Position numbers and translations under genes: made by a program
Assembly (NCBI GenBank): GCA_963585895.1
Contig: OY757939.1
Coordinates: 39,226,956-39,290,955, forward strand
Direction: 5' to 3'
DNA from: Sepioteuthis lessoniana
Lineage: Eukaryota > Mollusca > Cephalopoda > Myopsida > Loliginidae
DNA: 64,000 bases
Notes under the pieces: generated by a model
What the model saw: only the letters and a program-made list of their open reading frames with translations
Database searches by the model: none
What the model was told of the DNA's origin: nothing
Part shown: positions 52,671 through 63,500 of the stretch, one piece after another
Layout of the letters: each line of letters starts with the position of its first letter
How positions within the stretch are numbered: the stretch's first letter is position 1

Positions 52671-52719
52671 TTCTGACTCACGATTTAAGTTAATTTTTGT
52701 AATTGGCTCTACCTCGTAT

Positions 52720-53251
52720 TGAGCACTCTTGTTATTGTAGCATTGCAGCATTTTATGGTGGGTTTTATTTTTCTTTTGACCAACTGACTGCATATCTCTT
52801 GATTTTTTTTCAACTGGTGTGACGAAGTTGGCCTTTTCCTTTTTTTTTTTTTTTCGTCCTATGATATTTTTTCCCCCCGGGCGGTGATTCGAGATATTCT
52901 TATCTCTTGTTCCTGGCGGGTTTTTTTTTTCTTTTTTCCTGGTAACCGTGAATGCTGGTAGATAGTAAGTTAGTATATATATATATATATATATATATAT
53001 GATAGTGAATCAGCGAGTCTATAGCTTGACACATTGTTATAAGGTGAATTTTAAACAGAAATTTTCACTGTAAAATGTTTAATTTATGGGATTTGACTGT
53101 TGTTCATTATTGAATTAAGTACATTGAAAAGGGAGGAGATTTTGCCAAAAATAAACTTTTATTGTGTAAAACGAGTGTTTGTTTATTTATCATAAAGCTA
53201 CAGATTTCATGATATAAGTATATCTGTCTAGCAAGCTAACTAGCTAGCAAC

Positions 53252-53254
<3 letters not shown>
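52720..53254. other. Unassigned sequence with poly-T/poly-C runs
   Basis: T-rich runs at 52838-52855 and 52920-52940. No gene recognised. Confidence 0.5.
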
Positions 53255-53293
<39 letters not shown>

Positions 53294-53305
53294 TGGAAAA
53301 GACTG

Positions 53306-53336
<31 letters not shown>
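53255..53336. repeat. (GATA)n microsatellite
   Basis: Two runs of GATA units split by ttggaaaagactga. Confidence 0.95.
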
Positions 53337-53337
<1 letters not shown>

Positions 53338-53439
53338 CAGCAAATAAGAAAAGTTTTTGCATGAAAAGAGTACAGGATGATATTATAGCAAAGCAGGTAT
53401 AAACCTATAAATATTAGAATTGTGGACGCAATAAATCTG

Positions 53440-53595
53440 TACAAACAAATGACTGATGTTAAATTATGATTGTTATATAGCAATACTTGAAACCATTTAA
53501 TTGTGTGTAAAAAAGAGCTCAGACTCGATTAAAATGTTATTAACAAAACAAGTTTATACATATATATTTTTTATATATATGTATAAACAGGATAA
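53440..53595 (+). mobile_element. Element F middle fragment
   Basis: caaatgactgatgttaaatt, agcaatacttgaaaccattt and aaaagagctcagactcgatt match 50745-50900 closely; ends at tgtataaacaggat, just before the usual tail. Confidence 0.65.
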
Positions 53596-54017
53596 ACTAA
53601 GTTTCATGTATTTTCCGCAATGGGCATGTGGCCACTTTTACCACATGCTTGTCTGAAGATTGTGGAAAACACATGAAATTTAAGCAACAGACTAATTGTG
53701 TCCTCAATTCCAATACTTATAGGTTTATACATATATATATATATAGATATATACCCATGTATGCGTGTGAACGTGTGCATGTGTGTGTATGTATTTGTAC
53801 AGACAGACAGATAAATAGATAAATAGATAAATACTAGCTGCATAAAATCTTTGCATTCTTAAGAAAGAACGCAGTTGAAAGGGAAATAATGCTAGTAAAT
53901 AATACAGTGCTTAAGGTTTAATATACTGTTATCAGAAGAGGTTGACTGTTTTTATGTATCCAGCTGAAATAAATCTATAATAGCAAAGTGATGATCTGTT
54001 GAGTCTTCTTCAACTAT

Positions 54018-54090
<73 letters not shown>

Positions 54091-54764
54091 TAGAGAAAAA
54101 TTGAAATAAATCTGACTATTTAAATATGAAAATGTGAAAAAGCAAAATATTCAAAGGATATTTAATAACATGCTAATATTTAATGTTTCAGTTTTTTGTT
54201 AAACCATCTTCAGGGCAATATTAGAATGCAATGTATCATCCAAAAATTATTTCTAAATAAAAAAAAAATTTTCATTTGAAAATGATTATTTTCAGTAATC
54301 TTCATTTTTCTTTTTTCTTTTTTTTCTTTTTTTTTTTTTTTTTTTTTGAATAATCACAGCAAACATCCTTAACTCCAGAACATAGAAGTAACCATGTCTT
54401 TGACAATGACCAATGATAGTCAAAAACCGTCGTCGGTATATGTACTCAGATTATAACATCAGAGACTTCGGACAAACTATCTTCATCCACCATTACAAAA
54501 TCTTCCATACCAACATGAAAAGGCCAATAAAAAACTGAGCACCAAATACTTGTCTATATATACATATATATATATATGTACATATACATATCTATATATA
54601 TATATGTATATAATATATTTTCTTTGCAATGCACGAACACAGTACTTCTCAATCAACCTTGAAGAGTAAAGGTTATAAATGTGTGTGGGATGTTCTGCTC
54701 AACAGTATTTTCATCCTTTTACAATGCATTAAAAGTTTTAAGCTTGATTAACAATCACATGATT
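53596..54764. other. No gene; microsatellites
   Basis: A (GT)36-type run at 54018-54090, poly-T at 54310-54348 and TA-rich runs at 54555-54615. An actagctgcataaaatcttt start at 53831 may be a repeat end. No gene recognised. Confidence 0.6.
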
Positions 54765-55003
54765 TGGTTTGGTTTCTTTGTTCAATGGCATATCAACCTT
54801 TGTTGGTTATTTAATGCCAAAGCCATCCTTCTAGAAGAACAGTAGTGATACTATTTAACCCATACCTGGAAGGATAAGGGGGTTCATACCTTTCCCAAGG
54901 GTATTTGCCGGAAAGTGAATGTAATTGAGCGACCAGAGTTTGAACTTGCTTACTACAATTTTGCAGTCCGTCGCTTTAACCATTACTCCACGAGGACACT
55001 CCC
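54765..55003 (-). mobile_element. SINE-A
   Basis: Antisense, full length: tggtttctttgttcaatggc, gccaaagccatccttctaga, cctttcccaagggtatttgc and tcgctttaaccattactcca. Possible short duplication (cacatgat / cacagtgat). Confidence 0.8.
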
Positions 55004-55044
55004 ACAGTGATATGAATACTAAAGTGTGATTTTTTTTTATTGTA

Positions 55045-55170
55045 TTGCTTACTTGAAGAAGGCTTGAGGACATATTGGCCAAAACATTGTGAACATAACT
55101 ATTAAGATGTAAACAATAATCCAAAAACCCTGAATACTAAAAATCATCAAGCTTAATCTCAGAAATTCAG
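55045..55170 (+). mobile_element. SINE-G body fragment with hammerhead-like motif
   Basis: cttgaagaaggcttgaggac, atattggccaaaacattgtg and aacaataatccaaaaaccct align with both arms of the 30.3-30.9 kb pair, continuing into ctcagaaattcagacaact as at 30303-30322. Confidence 0.6.
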
Positions 55171-55428
55171 ACAACTAAGTGTGTGTGTGTGTGTGTTTGT
55201 GTGTGGAATTAGATAGAGTTGAAAAGTTCTCAGCCTGACCAAGAAGGGAATGACCTCAGGCCATGGAGTGTCCATTTAATTCCACTTATTTATTTTTTGG
55301 GTTAAATTTATTTGGCCCATTGTTCCTTAAGTTTCTTTAACCCATTACTCACCCCAGAATACTTAACTGATTCCGCCCAGAAATTTCATTAAAATTCACA
55401 AACAATATTCTCTTTAGGTTAGGCAAAC

Positions 55429-55481
<53 letters not shown>

Positions 55482-56004
55482 TGTGCAGAAAATACCCACA
55501 TATATGCTTGTGTCCACATACACACGCACATGTACATGTACACTCTAAATGAAAAAACTCTATTGTCAGTGTAATGAGATGATATCAGAACTACACGCAC
55601 ACCATCTATACAGAAATTGCCTTATACATCCTACTGGCACCACTGGGTACATGTGTCCTTTAAATAAAACAATACTTTCATTCACTGGCCCTTTACAGTT
55701 TCCAACATTAAAATGCCTTCCTCATGCCAGCCCATCAATATTTGATGATGATAGTTGCAGATACGAGAATCTGTAGTTTTTTAAGGCCATAGTATAACTG
55801 GCTTTATAGTTGAAATTCACAAAATTTGAAATATATTTTTTCTTTTCTTAATCTGAATCAATGAAAACCCCATTGACCAATTGGTCAGTCTGGAATTTGT
55901 ACATTATATAATATTGATGCTTTAAAGGCCAATTTTGGGGGCCATTAAGTTCAGTGTTGATTCACATCAAGGCTGAAGAATCCAGTGTGTCCTACTATTT
56001 ACCC
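55171..56004. other. No gene; (GT)n runs
   Basis: (GT)n at about 55180-55204 and 55430-55480. No coding or repeat family recognised, apart from a possible SINE-B-like remnant near 55975-56003 (tcctactatttacccagcta). Confidence 0.5.
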
Positions 56005-56290
56005 AGCTATCGATGATGATATTGATGCTTCTATTCAGGAAGGAGTGATAGATTCTAATTAGCATTCTACAGTTAACAGCTATCCATGATGATATTGATG
56101 CTTCTATTCAGGAAGGAGTGAAAGATTCTAATTAGCATTCTGTTGTTAATAGCTATCCATGATGATATTGATGCTTCTATTCAGGAAGGAGTGACAGATT
56201 CTAATTAGCATTCTACAGTTAACAGCTATCCATGATGATATTGATGCTTCTATTCAGGAAGGAGTGACAGATTCTAATTAGCATTTCATA
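56005..56290. repeat. 73-bp tandem repeat, four units
   Basis: Units start at 56005, 56078, 56151 and 56224: agctatccatgatgatattg, atgcttctattcaggaagga, gtgacagattctaattagca, ttctacagttaac. A few substitutions per unit. 73 is not a multiple of three, so coding is unlikely. Confidence 0.95.
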
Positions 56291-56640
56291 GTTATTTCCA
56301 TTAAATTTAGAATTAACATTATAATTAAATGCAAATGAATAAATCTAATTAGAGCCTAATTGTTATTTTCCTTGAAAAATTATAATGATTGGTATGAGTT
56401 TGAACAGAGACAAAACACAACTATTAATAAGCAGTAAATTGATCTGGAAATTGCTTTATTCACTTGAAGCATTTTACCACTGTGGTATGAATAAGAATCT
56501 TGCTATACTGTGTCACTTTTTCTTTGGTGTATTGTGCATTGTACCATTTTTTATGAGCTATTCATTGTGATACTGCATGCTCTAGGACACAATAAAAAAT
56601 CATATCATTATGCGAGTGTCATTCGATAGAGAGAATTTAT
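56291..56640. other. Unassigned sequence
   Basis: No gene recognised. Confidence 0.5.
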
Positions 56641-57035
56641 CTCTCTATCTATCTATCTATCTATCTATCTATGAGGATCATTCAATAAATAAAGGATTTT
56701 AAAAAAAATAAAAAACAAGCAAAATACTTCTTTTTTTCAGAATTTTTTCCATAAATCAATATCTACATTGTTTAATCCCAAAATTTATTTTAATCTCGCA
56801 AAAGTATTTTTTGAGACTTTTCAAAATGTTGGCAAATCAAGTAGAGTGCTCTAAGCTTAAAAAGAGGTCTGTCATGAAATTTTTGCTGGTTAAGAAGTGC
56901 AAATCATGTAAAATTTACAGAAGAATATGTGATGTGTATGGAGAAGCATGTTTAAGTCAAAAAATGTTTACTAATGGCCTAAACATGGAATGGCAATATT
57001 TCACCTTATTCATTGAAAACCCTCATAAAATATGA
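56641..57035 (+). pseudogene. mariner transposase N-terminal fragment (mariner-4)
   Basis: A (CTAT)n run, then atgaggatcattcaataaat as a mariner-type terminal repeat, then a 74-codon ORF from 56811: ECSKLKKRSVMKFLLVKKC, YRRICDVYGEACLSQKMF, NGLNMEWQYF. This matches the helix-turn-helix domain of SETMAR-type mariner transposases, after which the frame ends. The catalytic domain and 3' end are missing. It has diverged from mariner-1 to -3 here. Confidence 0.7.
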
Positions 57036-57269
57036 GTAAATATGGATATAGAAATGCAATTAATAAAGAAATCTAAATATTTATATAATCAACAGTGTGA
57101 CTTTTTCTGTTTCTTTGTTTAACTATATTCATAACTTCAACAAAGATTTATGCCCCGCTTCAGACCTAAATGCCATTCTCAGGAACTTCTGCTTCGGATC
57201 AGACTGAAATATAATAGATAAGTGATAATAATAATAATAATGATTTATTATAATACTAATAAAGATGCA

Positions 57270-57930
57270 ACAAAACAGCAGATGTTGGTGATGTGATAAT
57301 AGAGACAAAACAATCAATCGCATAATAAGCGAATGCAGCAAATTAGCACAGAAAGAGTAGAAGACAAGACATGACTGGGTGGGCAAGGTGACCCACAAGG
57401 AATTGTGCAAGAAATTTAAATTTGACCATACAAACAAATGGTATATGCACAACCCAGTATCTGTCCTGGAGAATGATATGCACAAACTTCTCTGGGATTT
57501 TAAGATACCGACAGATCACTTGATCTCTGCCAGACAACCAGACCTTATAATAATCAACAAAAAAAGAGAATTTGCAGAATTGTGGACTTTGCTTTCCTGG
57601 CTGGCCACAGTTTAAAATTGAAAGAAAGTGAAAAGAAGGATAAGTACATTGACCTGACTAGGGAATTGAAAAAACTGTGGAACATGAAAGTGGCATTCAT
57701 ACCATTTGTAATTGGTGTTCTTGGTACAGTCACAAAAGGATTGGTAAAAGGACTAGAGGACTTGGAAATAACAGAATGGCTGGAGACTATCCAAACTACA
57801 TTAATTGTTAAGATTGGCCAGAATATTGCAAAGAGTCCGGGAGAGTTGAGGAAATTTGCTGTCACTCAAACTTCAGTGAAAGACCATCAGCGTTAGCTGA
57901 TGTGAAAAACTCTCAAAGAGCAAAGAAAGA
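57270..57930 (+). pseudogene. RLE-LINE C-terminal part, best copy
   Basis: Zinc-knuckle remnant, then TRHDWVGKVTHKELCKKF, KWYMHNPVSVLEND, LLWDFKIPTDHLISA, RQPDLIIINKKREF, a 1-nt shift, then IVDFAFLAGHSLKLK, KDKYIDLTRELKKLWNMK, IPFVIGVLGTVTKGL, EDLEITEWLETIQTT and SPGELRKFAVTQTS. The RHD, PD...VD..K arrangement is that of restriction-like endonuclease LINEs (R2-grade), in which the domain nicks target DNA. Only one internal stop and one frameshift occur over ~210 codons. Confidence 0.7.
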
Positions 57931-58239
57931 CAAATTACAACAGCCAATAATAGCAATATCAATCTAAGAACAAACAGTAAAACAACAAAGTCTAGAAAAC
58001 AAAAATGGTAAGAAAAATAAGTGTACTTCAAGTTACAAATTAAGGAAATAACATATGAGATGACCCGGACACGGCTACAAAGACAAAACCTTAAGAGAGA
58101 AACTGATTCTCTTCTAATAGCAGCTCAAAACGATGCTATAAGGAGCCATTATACCCAAGCAAAAATTGATAATATGTAACAGAATAGCAGACGTAGATTA
58201 TGCGGAGATAGAGATAAAATAGTCAATTACATAATAAGT

Positions 58240-58507
58240 AACTGTGCCATTTGCCTAATGAGAAGAGTGTTCACTAATAGTCCAGGTGACCAGGGTTCAA
58301 TCCCAGGTTGAGTCATACCAAAGACTCAAAAAATGGTGCTTGATGCCGCCTTGCTTAACACTCAGTATTATAAGGTACGGATCAAGGGTAAAGTGGAGCA
58401 ATCCAGGGAAATGAGCAGTACCCTCCCCTACACCTCTGTGTTGTAGCAACTGAAAAGGGAGCCTTCAGGTCACCTTTGACTAAAGGTCGCTTACTTTACT
58501 TACTTAT
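58240..58507 (+). mobile_element. SINE-C
   Basis: gccatttgcctaatgagaag (head), gggttcaatcccaggttgag (B-box region), gggatcaagggta-type middle and gcttactttacttacttata (3' end). ataataagt occurs immediately before (58231-58239) and after (58508-58516). Confidence 0.8.
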
Positions 58508-58516
58508 ATAATAAGT

Positions 58517-59837
58517 TGGTTGGTTGGTTGGTTGGTTGGTTGAGTTTTAAGGCATATCAACCTTTGTAGGTTATTTAATGCCAAATCCATTTTTATACAT
58601 ATAATCAGTTCTATTTCAAACAATTCAATTTAGCATGAATACACAGTTTAATTGTCAAAAACATTTCTATTTCAAGCTATTCAGTTTTGTCAAACAGTTC
58701 TAATTCAAACAATTCAGTTTAGTATAAGTATAGATTTTGTTTAAACACAGTTAAATGTCAAAACAGTTCTATTTCAAGCAGTTCAGTTTAATATAAGTAC
58801 ACAATTTAAAAAATAAAACAGTTCTATTTCAAGTAATTCAGTTTAGCATAAGCATGCAGTGTAGTTCTATTTGACCCATAGTTAAAATCCTATTCGGTAC
58901 TATCACTCTGGGCCAGAATAGACCGGGGAGCAAAAGCAATGAAGGGGTGCTCCTCACTTCCCAAAGCTCCAGCATTACTTGAACCTCACCAGATTGTTTA
59001 GTGTCATAGCCAGGACACTCATGGGGGTTGGGGTCTTACCCCTTTGCCGAGGTGCAGTCAGTATATTCTACAGCCTCAGCCAATTGGGCAATACACAGAG
59101 TTAAATGTCAAAACAGTTCTATTTTGAACAATTTAGTTTAGCATAAGTACACAGTTTAAATGCAAAAACAGTAAACTCTTGAAACCATAGTTTAACCCAT
59201 AGATAGGACCCTATCAGGGGCTACCACTCCAGGCCTGAGTGGATCTGGGAGCCATGGCATTCCCCAAAGCTCCTGGACTACTGGAACCTCACCATCAGAT
59301 TGTTTAGTGTCATGTCTAGGTTGGTTGGTTGGTTGGATTTTATGGTATATCAACCTTTGTTGGTTATTTAACGCCAAATCCATTTTTATTATATATATTA
59401 TATATTTTGCCGACTGGGCAATGCACAGAGTTAATGTCAAAACAGTTTTATTTCGAGCCATTCAGTTTAGCATAAATACGCAGTTTAAATGCAAAAAACA
59501 GTAAACTCAAACTACGGTTTAGTTCTATTCAACCCATTGATAGGACCCTCGTTAGGTGCTACCACTCCAGGCCAGAGTAGACCAGGGAGCGATGGCAATA
59601 AAGAGGTACTCCGCATTCCTCAAAGCTCCAGCATTACTGGAACATTACCATCAGATTGTTTAGTGTCATAATCAGGACATTCGTGGGAGGGGTCTTACCC
59701 CTCTGCAGAGAAGCAGTCGGTGTATTCTACAGTCCCAGCTGACTGAGAACTCATATCTAGAACACTTGTTGGGTGGGGGGTTACCCCTCTGTAGAGGTGC
59801 AGTCAGTGTATTCTACCGCCCTAGCCAACTTGGCAAT
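58517..59837 (-). mobile_element. Composite of three element F copies, antisense
   Basis: Three tails or starts are visible (ttaaggcatatcaacctttg at 58547, a 5' domain running to caattgggcaatacacagag at 59095, and tatggtatatcaacctttgt at 59340), with modules and two to three 5' domains, ending ctagccaacttggcaatac. Bracketed by ataataagt (58508-58516 and 59840-59848). Confidence 0.7.
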
Positions 59838-60284
59838 ACATAATAAGTGAATCCAGTAAATTAGCTGAAAAGGAGTAGAGTACAAATAAGTGGGAAAGGT
59901 GATTCACTGGTAATAGTGCAAGGGATTGAAATCTGACCATACTACCAATGGATATATGCACAAACCAGAATCTGTCATAGAAAATATTATGCATAAAATT
60001 CTCTGAGACTTTGTGATACAAACAGATCACTCAATCCCAACTAGAAAGCAAGACTTTGAACTAATTAACAAGAAAAAAGAACTTGTCATTTGGTGAATTT
60101 TGCTGTTCCAGTCGACCACAGAGTGAAAATGAAAGAAAGATGATCAACAAATACTTAGATTTTACCAGAAAATGAAATAAAAAAGTTGTGGAACATGAAA
60201 GTGAAGGTGATACTAATAATAGTTGGTGTACTAGGAACAGTCCCTAGCACTTCTTGGAGAATATCATACAATAAAGACAATCAG

Positions 60285-60518
60285 GTTTGCTTTCTTTGTT
60301 AAATGGCATATCAAACTTCATGGATTATTTAATGCAGCAGCCATCTTTGTATAAGAACAGTCGTGATACTAATCAACCAATAGCTAAGAGGATAAGAGGG
60401 GGTTCGTACTTTTCCCATGGGCATTGGTCCAAAAGTGAATGTAATAGTGCAACTGGAGTTTAAACCCCATTATTTCAAGGCTGCAGTCCAACACTTTAGT
60501 CACAACACCAGGAGGTCT
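60285..60518 (-). mobile_element. SINE-A
   Basis: Antisense: gcatatcaaacttcatggat, ctaatcaaccaatagctaag, cttttcccatgggcattggt and cactttagtcacaacaccag. Diverged. Confidence 0.7.
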
Positions 60519-60624
60519 CACCATAATGAAAACGATTATTATTAGTTGCTATCTATTACCAAACTCTACAGTACTAAAGCTTTGTAACAAAAAATAAAAT
60601 TGCATAAATATGAACATTATTTTT

Positions 60625-61440
60625 GGTTTGTTTTATTTGTTTAACAGCATATCATCTCCTTGTGGGTTATTCAATGCTGAAATTTGATAAAATTAAAATA
60701 TGGTCAATTACATGATTTCATCTTACGATTCCAATTTTATAATAATAATCATTTGTTTGCACACAGTTATATGATATCAAGTATTCCTATCTAATACAAA
60801 TAATAATAATAATAATCATGCTAGCACAGATCTCCCTGGCCCACTTCCGCCATCCTTTTCTATCATCCATTGCTCCCGGGAGATCTTCAAGGCTATATCC
60901 TGTATCGGCACAAAGCTATTGTATATAGGTTCTAGCTGGTCGTCCTGCCTTTGCTCATCCATGTGAAGGGGTCCACAAAAGCTGCTACTACTTCAGGGCA
61001 GAGTAGACCTGAAAGTAAAGGCACTGGTGGTGTACTCCATAGATCTCCAGAACTAGAGTCTTGCCACCTTATACAGTTTTGTGTCAAACGCAGGACCTCA
61101 TTTTTGGGAAGTGGGGGCTGCTTGTTATGGTCATCGTATAGAGTCCCCCATTTATCCTCTACACTCCCCAGATCTCTAGAACTGAAGTCTCACCACCATA
61201 TGCAGTTAACAGTCTTACTCATTACCCCCTTTTTAGGGGGAGGGTCAGCTGCTATAAATTGTCTTAGTATAAAGTCACCCATTTATCTTCCACACTCCTC
61301 AGATCTTCAAAACTGAAGTCTCACTACCATATGCAGTTTACAGTCTTACTCAGGACCCTCCTTTTTAGTGAGGAGATCTGCTGCTATATATTGTCATAGT
61401 GTTGAGTCACTCATTTGTTGTCACTGATCTCAGATCACTC
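60625..61440 (-). mobile_element. Element F with RTE fragment and trimerised module
   Basis: Tail complement (taacagcatatcatctcctt), middle (tatgatatcaagtattccta), an inserted RTE 3' end (60815-60972), then a 5' domain in which a ~130-bp segment (agatctccagaactagagtc with variants) is present three times, starting about 61040, 61170 and 61300. Confidence 0.65.
60815..60972 (-). mobile_element. RTE 3'-terminal fragment
   Basis: catgctagcacagatctccc, cgggagatcttcaaggctat, gtatcggcacaaagctattg and gctggtcgtcctgcctttgc are the complement of the C-terminal text GRPART.IQ.LC.DTG and W.K.V region of the main RTE, with an (AAT)n tail at 60801-60818. Confidence 0.7.
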
Positions 61441-61690
61441 TGATCTGTTAGGACTTTATCTATATGTCAAAGAGATCTGTTTAAGATAATGTTCAAAATG
61501 ATTGCGAACAACATTAATACATTGACTCTTATAAGATTGACTTGTGACAAAGTAGGAAATATTTGACAGCATTAAATGAGTGAAGATAAATTTTTGTACC
61601 ATTTTTTAATTAGAGACATTAATTTTTGGAATTATTTCTGCCATTAAATAACCGAACGAAGGTTGAGATGCTGTAAAACCAACCAGCTGT
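61441..61690 (+). mobile_element. Element F, sense, tail end
   Basis: gttaggactttatctatatg, gtgacaaagtaggaaatatt and the tail gccattaaataaccgaacga, ggttgagatgctgtaaaacc. Head-to-head with the previous antisense F. Confidence 0.6.
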
Positions 61691-62404
61691 CCTTTTTATT
61701 TCAGATGTAATAAAATAAATATAAGATTTGATATTCTGGTAATTTTGAAGCATTCTTTCCGTCTCAATGCTGCTGAAGTTTCTTGCAGAATATAAGAAGT
61801 GAAAAGAAATAAACCAATTCCACTACGGAACATAGAATTTGGTGTTTGAGATATCAGACCTTTTGTTTTGGTAAATTTTTGGTTACTGATTCTAAATACC
61901 CCCTCCGTTTTACTCCGTCATCTGTGGTTATTAAAATCTGATATACCTCTAACTCTGATGGATACAACCTGTCAGGCACTAGGATTGATTAACATTGGTC
62001 AACAAAAAAAAAATGAAATGGTATCGAGGCACCAAACATCTTTTTAGCTAATTTGAAGGCGCTGAATCTAAAAATGACCTCACTTTTTTTTTTTTTTTAG
62101 TTAGCAACCGTTTTTGCTGTGCAGAAATGCCTCATTTTTCGAAAAAAAAAGCATTTTTTTTCATTTGCTTTCTGTATATATGATATTGACCAATAGCAAT
62201 ATTTCTCAAAGGAAAATCGTAGAAAGCTTTCAATTCGTATTTAAAAGAACAAATATTTGCTTGCTTATTGAGAAATACTATTTTTGCTATAACAATTAGA
62301 CGCTAAGTTTTTTTAGATATTACGATTGAATATACCAAGACCAACAAGTATTTTCATGAAATCATTTAATAAACTAACAGCAGAAATAAAACCCTCGTTA
62401 ACAT
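61691..62404. other. Unassigned; possible flank of the 62.4-kb transposon
   Basis: AT-rich, no ORF with motif. Text such as aatttgaaggcgctgaatct could be part of the same dispersed element as the coding remnants to its right. Confidence 0.4.
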
Positions 62405-63500
62405 AAGAACAATGGTAAAATTTTTCTCTTTCTTGATTGTGAGTCATGTTCCAAGTTATTTAAGTCTCTTTTGATACTCCAGCAGCAGTCAGCCATCATT
62501 CGTTTATCCCACCGTCCCTGGTAGCGCTCTTTCATTGTTTTGACATCCTGATGGAAACGTTCTCCAAGCTAATCACTCACATCGCCGCAATTATACGGAA
62601 ATTTTTATGGCTATGTAAATAATGAACCTTGATACTCATATTAGTGCCTATATAGATTTTGGAGAACAGGAGAATTTGTTGGTGTTATTCGTTTCTGTTT
62701 GTTTGATAATAGTCTGGTATTTGGGCATCTGAGTTCATTTGATTTTCCTTTCTACCCCATTTAACTCTAGGCTTCTTCTGTGTCTGTAGAAGGCTGCAAA
62801 ATAATTACTGAAAGAAGGAAGAAAAAGAGACGAAGATACCTTTGAATTTTAACTTTATTTCTGGATTCAACAACCATTCTGTGGGTTGGAAATTCTTCCT
62901 GAAACCAATAGAAATGGTCGCGTCTCCTAGACAAAGTGTTAAAATGCACTTGTCGTTTTCGGGGTTGATACGTCCAAATTCGATATTTTTAGTAGAGAGG
63001 GATGAGTCCACTTGGTGCTTTTGATATAGGTTGCTGTTAGCAGAGACGACTGCTACTGGTAGAAGAGTGAGCCAGCGTGTCACTAAGTGGACACGTGGTT
63101 TTCCCACACCAGCTGGAGAGAAGTAGGTATTTCCAATTCAAATGGTCACTGCTGACTGACTGAGAACGAGTTTCTTCCTTGTGCCAGTATGTCTCTTTCA
63201 GGCATGCGCAGTTCCAGCTTCCTGCCAGGGACCTCTAGGCACTTCTACACTTCCTGAATTTACTTTATTTTATTTTCATTTTTTTCTATCCCCTACAAGA
63301 CTTTTCAACAGCTTTTCTATTAACTCCATGTAGTTTTCGACCCGGCGATTGCCTAAGAAATTTTTCACCATGTCAACAGTGTCTAAGCAGGTTCATTGAA
63401 TTAACAAAATCATCATTTTTAATGTTCGTCATGTACAATTGAATAGATTCATTCCATTGGGATGTTTTCAATTTGCTTGGTTTCCTTCCGTTGTGAAGGG
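62405..63500 (-). pseudogene. Transposon-type protein remnant, split
   Basis: Minus strand: near 63330-63380 VDMVKNFLGNRRVENYMELI and EKLLKSL. Then, beyond repeat J, LHSH, a 1-nt shift, KFPYNCGDVSD, a stop, LGERFHQDVKTMKERYQGRW, DKRMMADCCWSIKRDL near 62440-62600. The pattern FLGN...ENY, FLHSH, GERFHQD, YQGRW and MMADYCW occurs in a repetitive protein family of many invertebrate genomes, presumed transposon-encoded (recalled, not searched). Dead copy. Confidence 0.55.
62820..63285 (-). repeat. LTR-like repeat J inside the 62.4-kb remnant
   Basis: gaagatacctttgaatttta, actttatttctggattcaac, gaaattcttcctgaaaccaa and ggtcgcgtctcctagac match repeat J. AATAAA is on the minus strand (complement near 62852). 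It separates two pieces of the transposon protein, so it is an insertion. Confidence 0.45.

Larger units (their letters stand above)
52551..52700. repeat. 150-bp near-perfect palindrome
   Basis: Arms 52551-52625 and 52626-52700 are reverse complements with three mismatches in 75 positions. The centre is gtttagctaaac with no loop. It follows a TA microsatellite. Each arm carries a hammerhead-type core (separate entries). Confidence 0.95.
57960..60275 (+). mobile_element. Second RLE-LINE copy, split by nested SINE-C and F
   Basis: First piece (58030-58239): TRLQRQNLKRETDSLLIAAQ, DAIRSHYTQAKID, RRLCGDRDKIVNYIIS. Second piece (59840-60275): SESSKLAEKE, ESVIENIMHKIL, DFVIQTDHSIPTRKQDF and weaker text to gtactaggaacagtccctag. 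The pieces are collinear and separated by ~1.6 kb of inserted elements. Confidence 0.7.
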
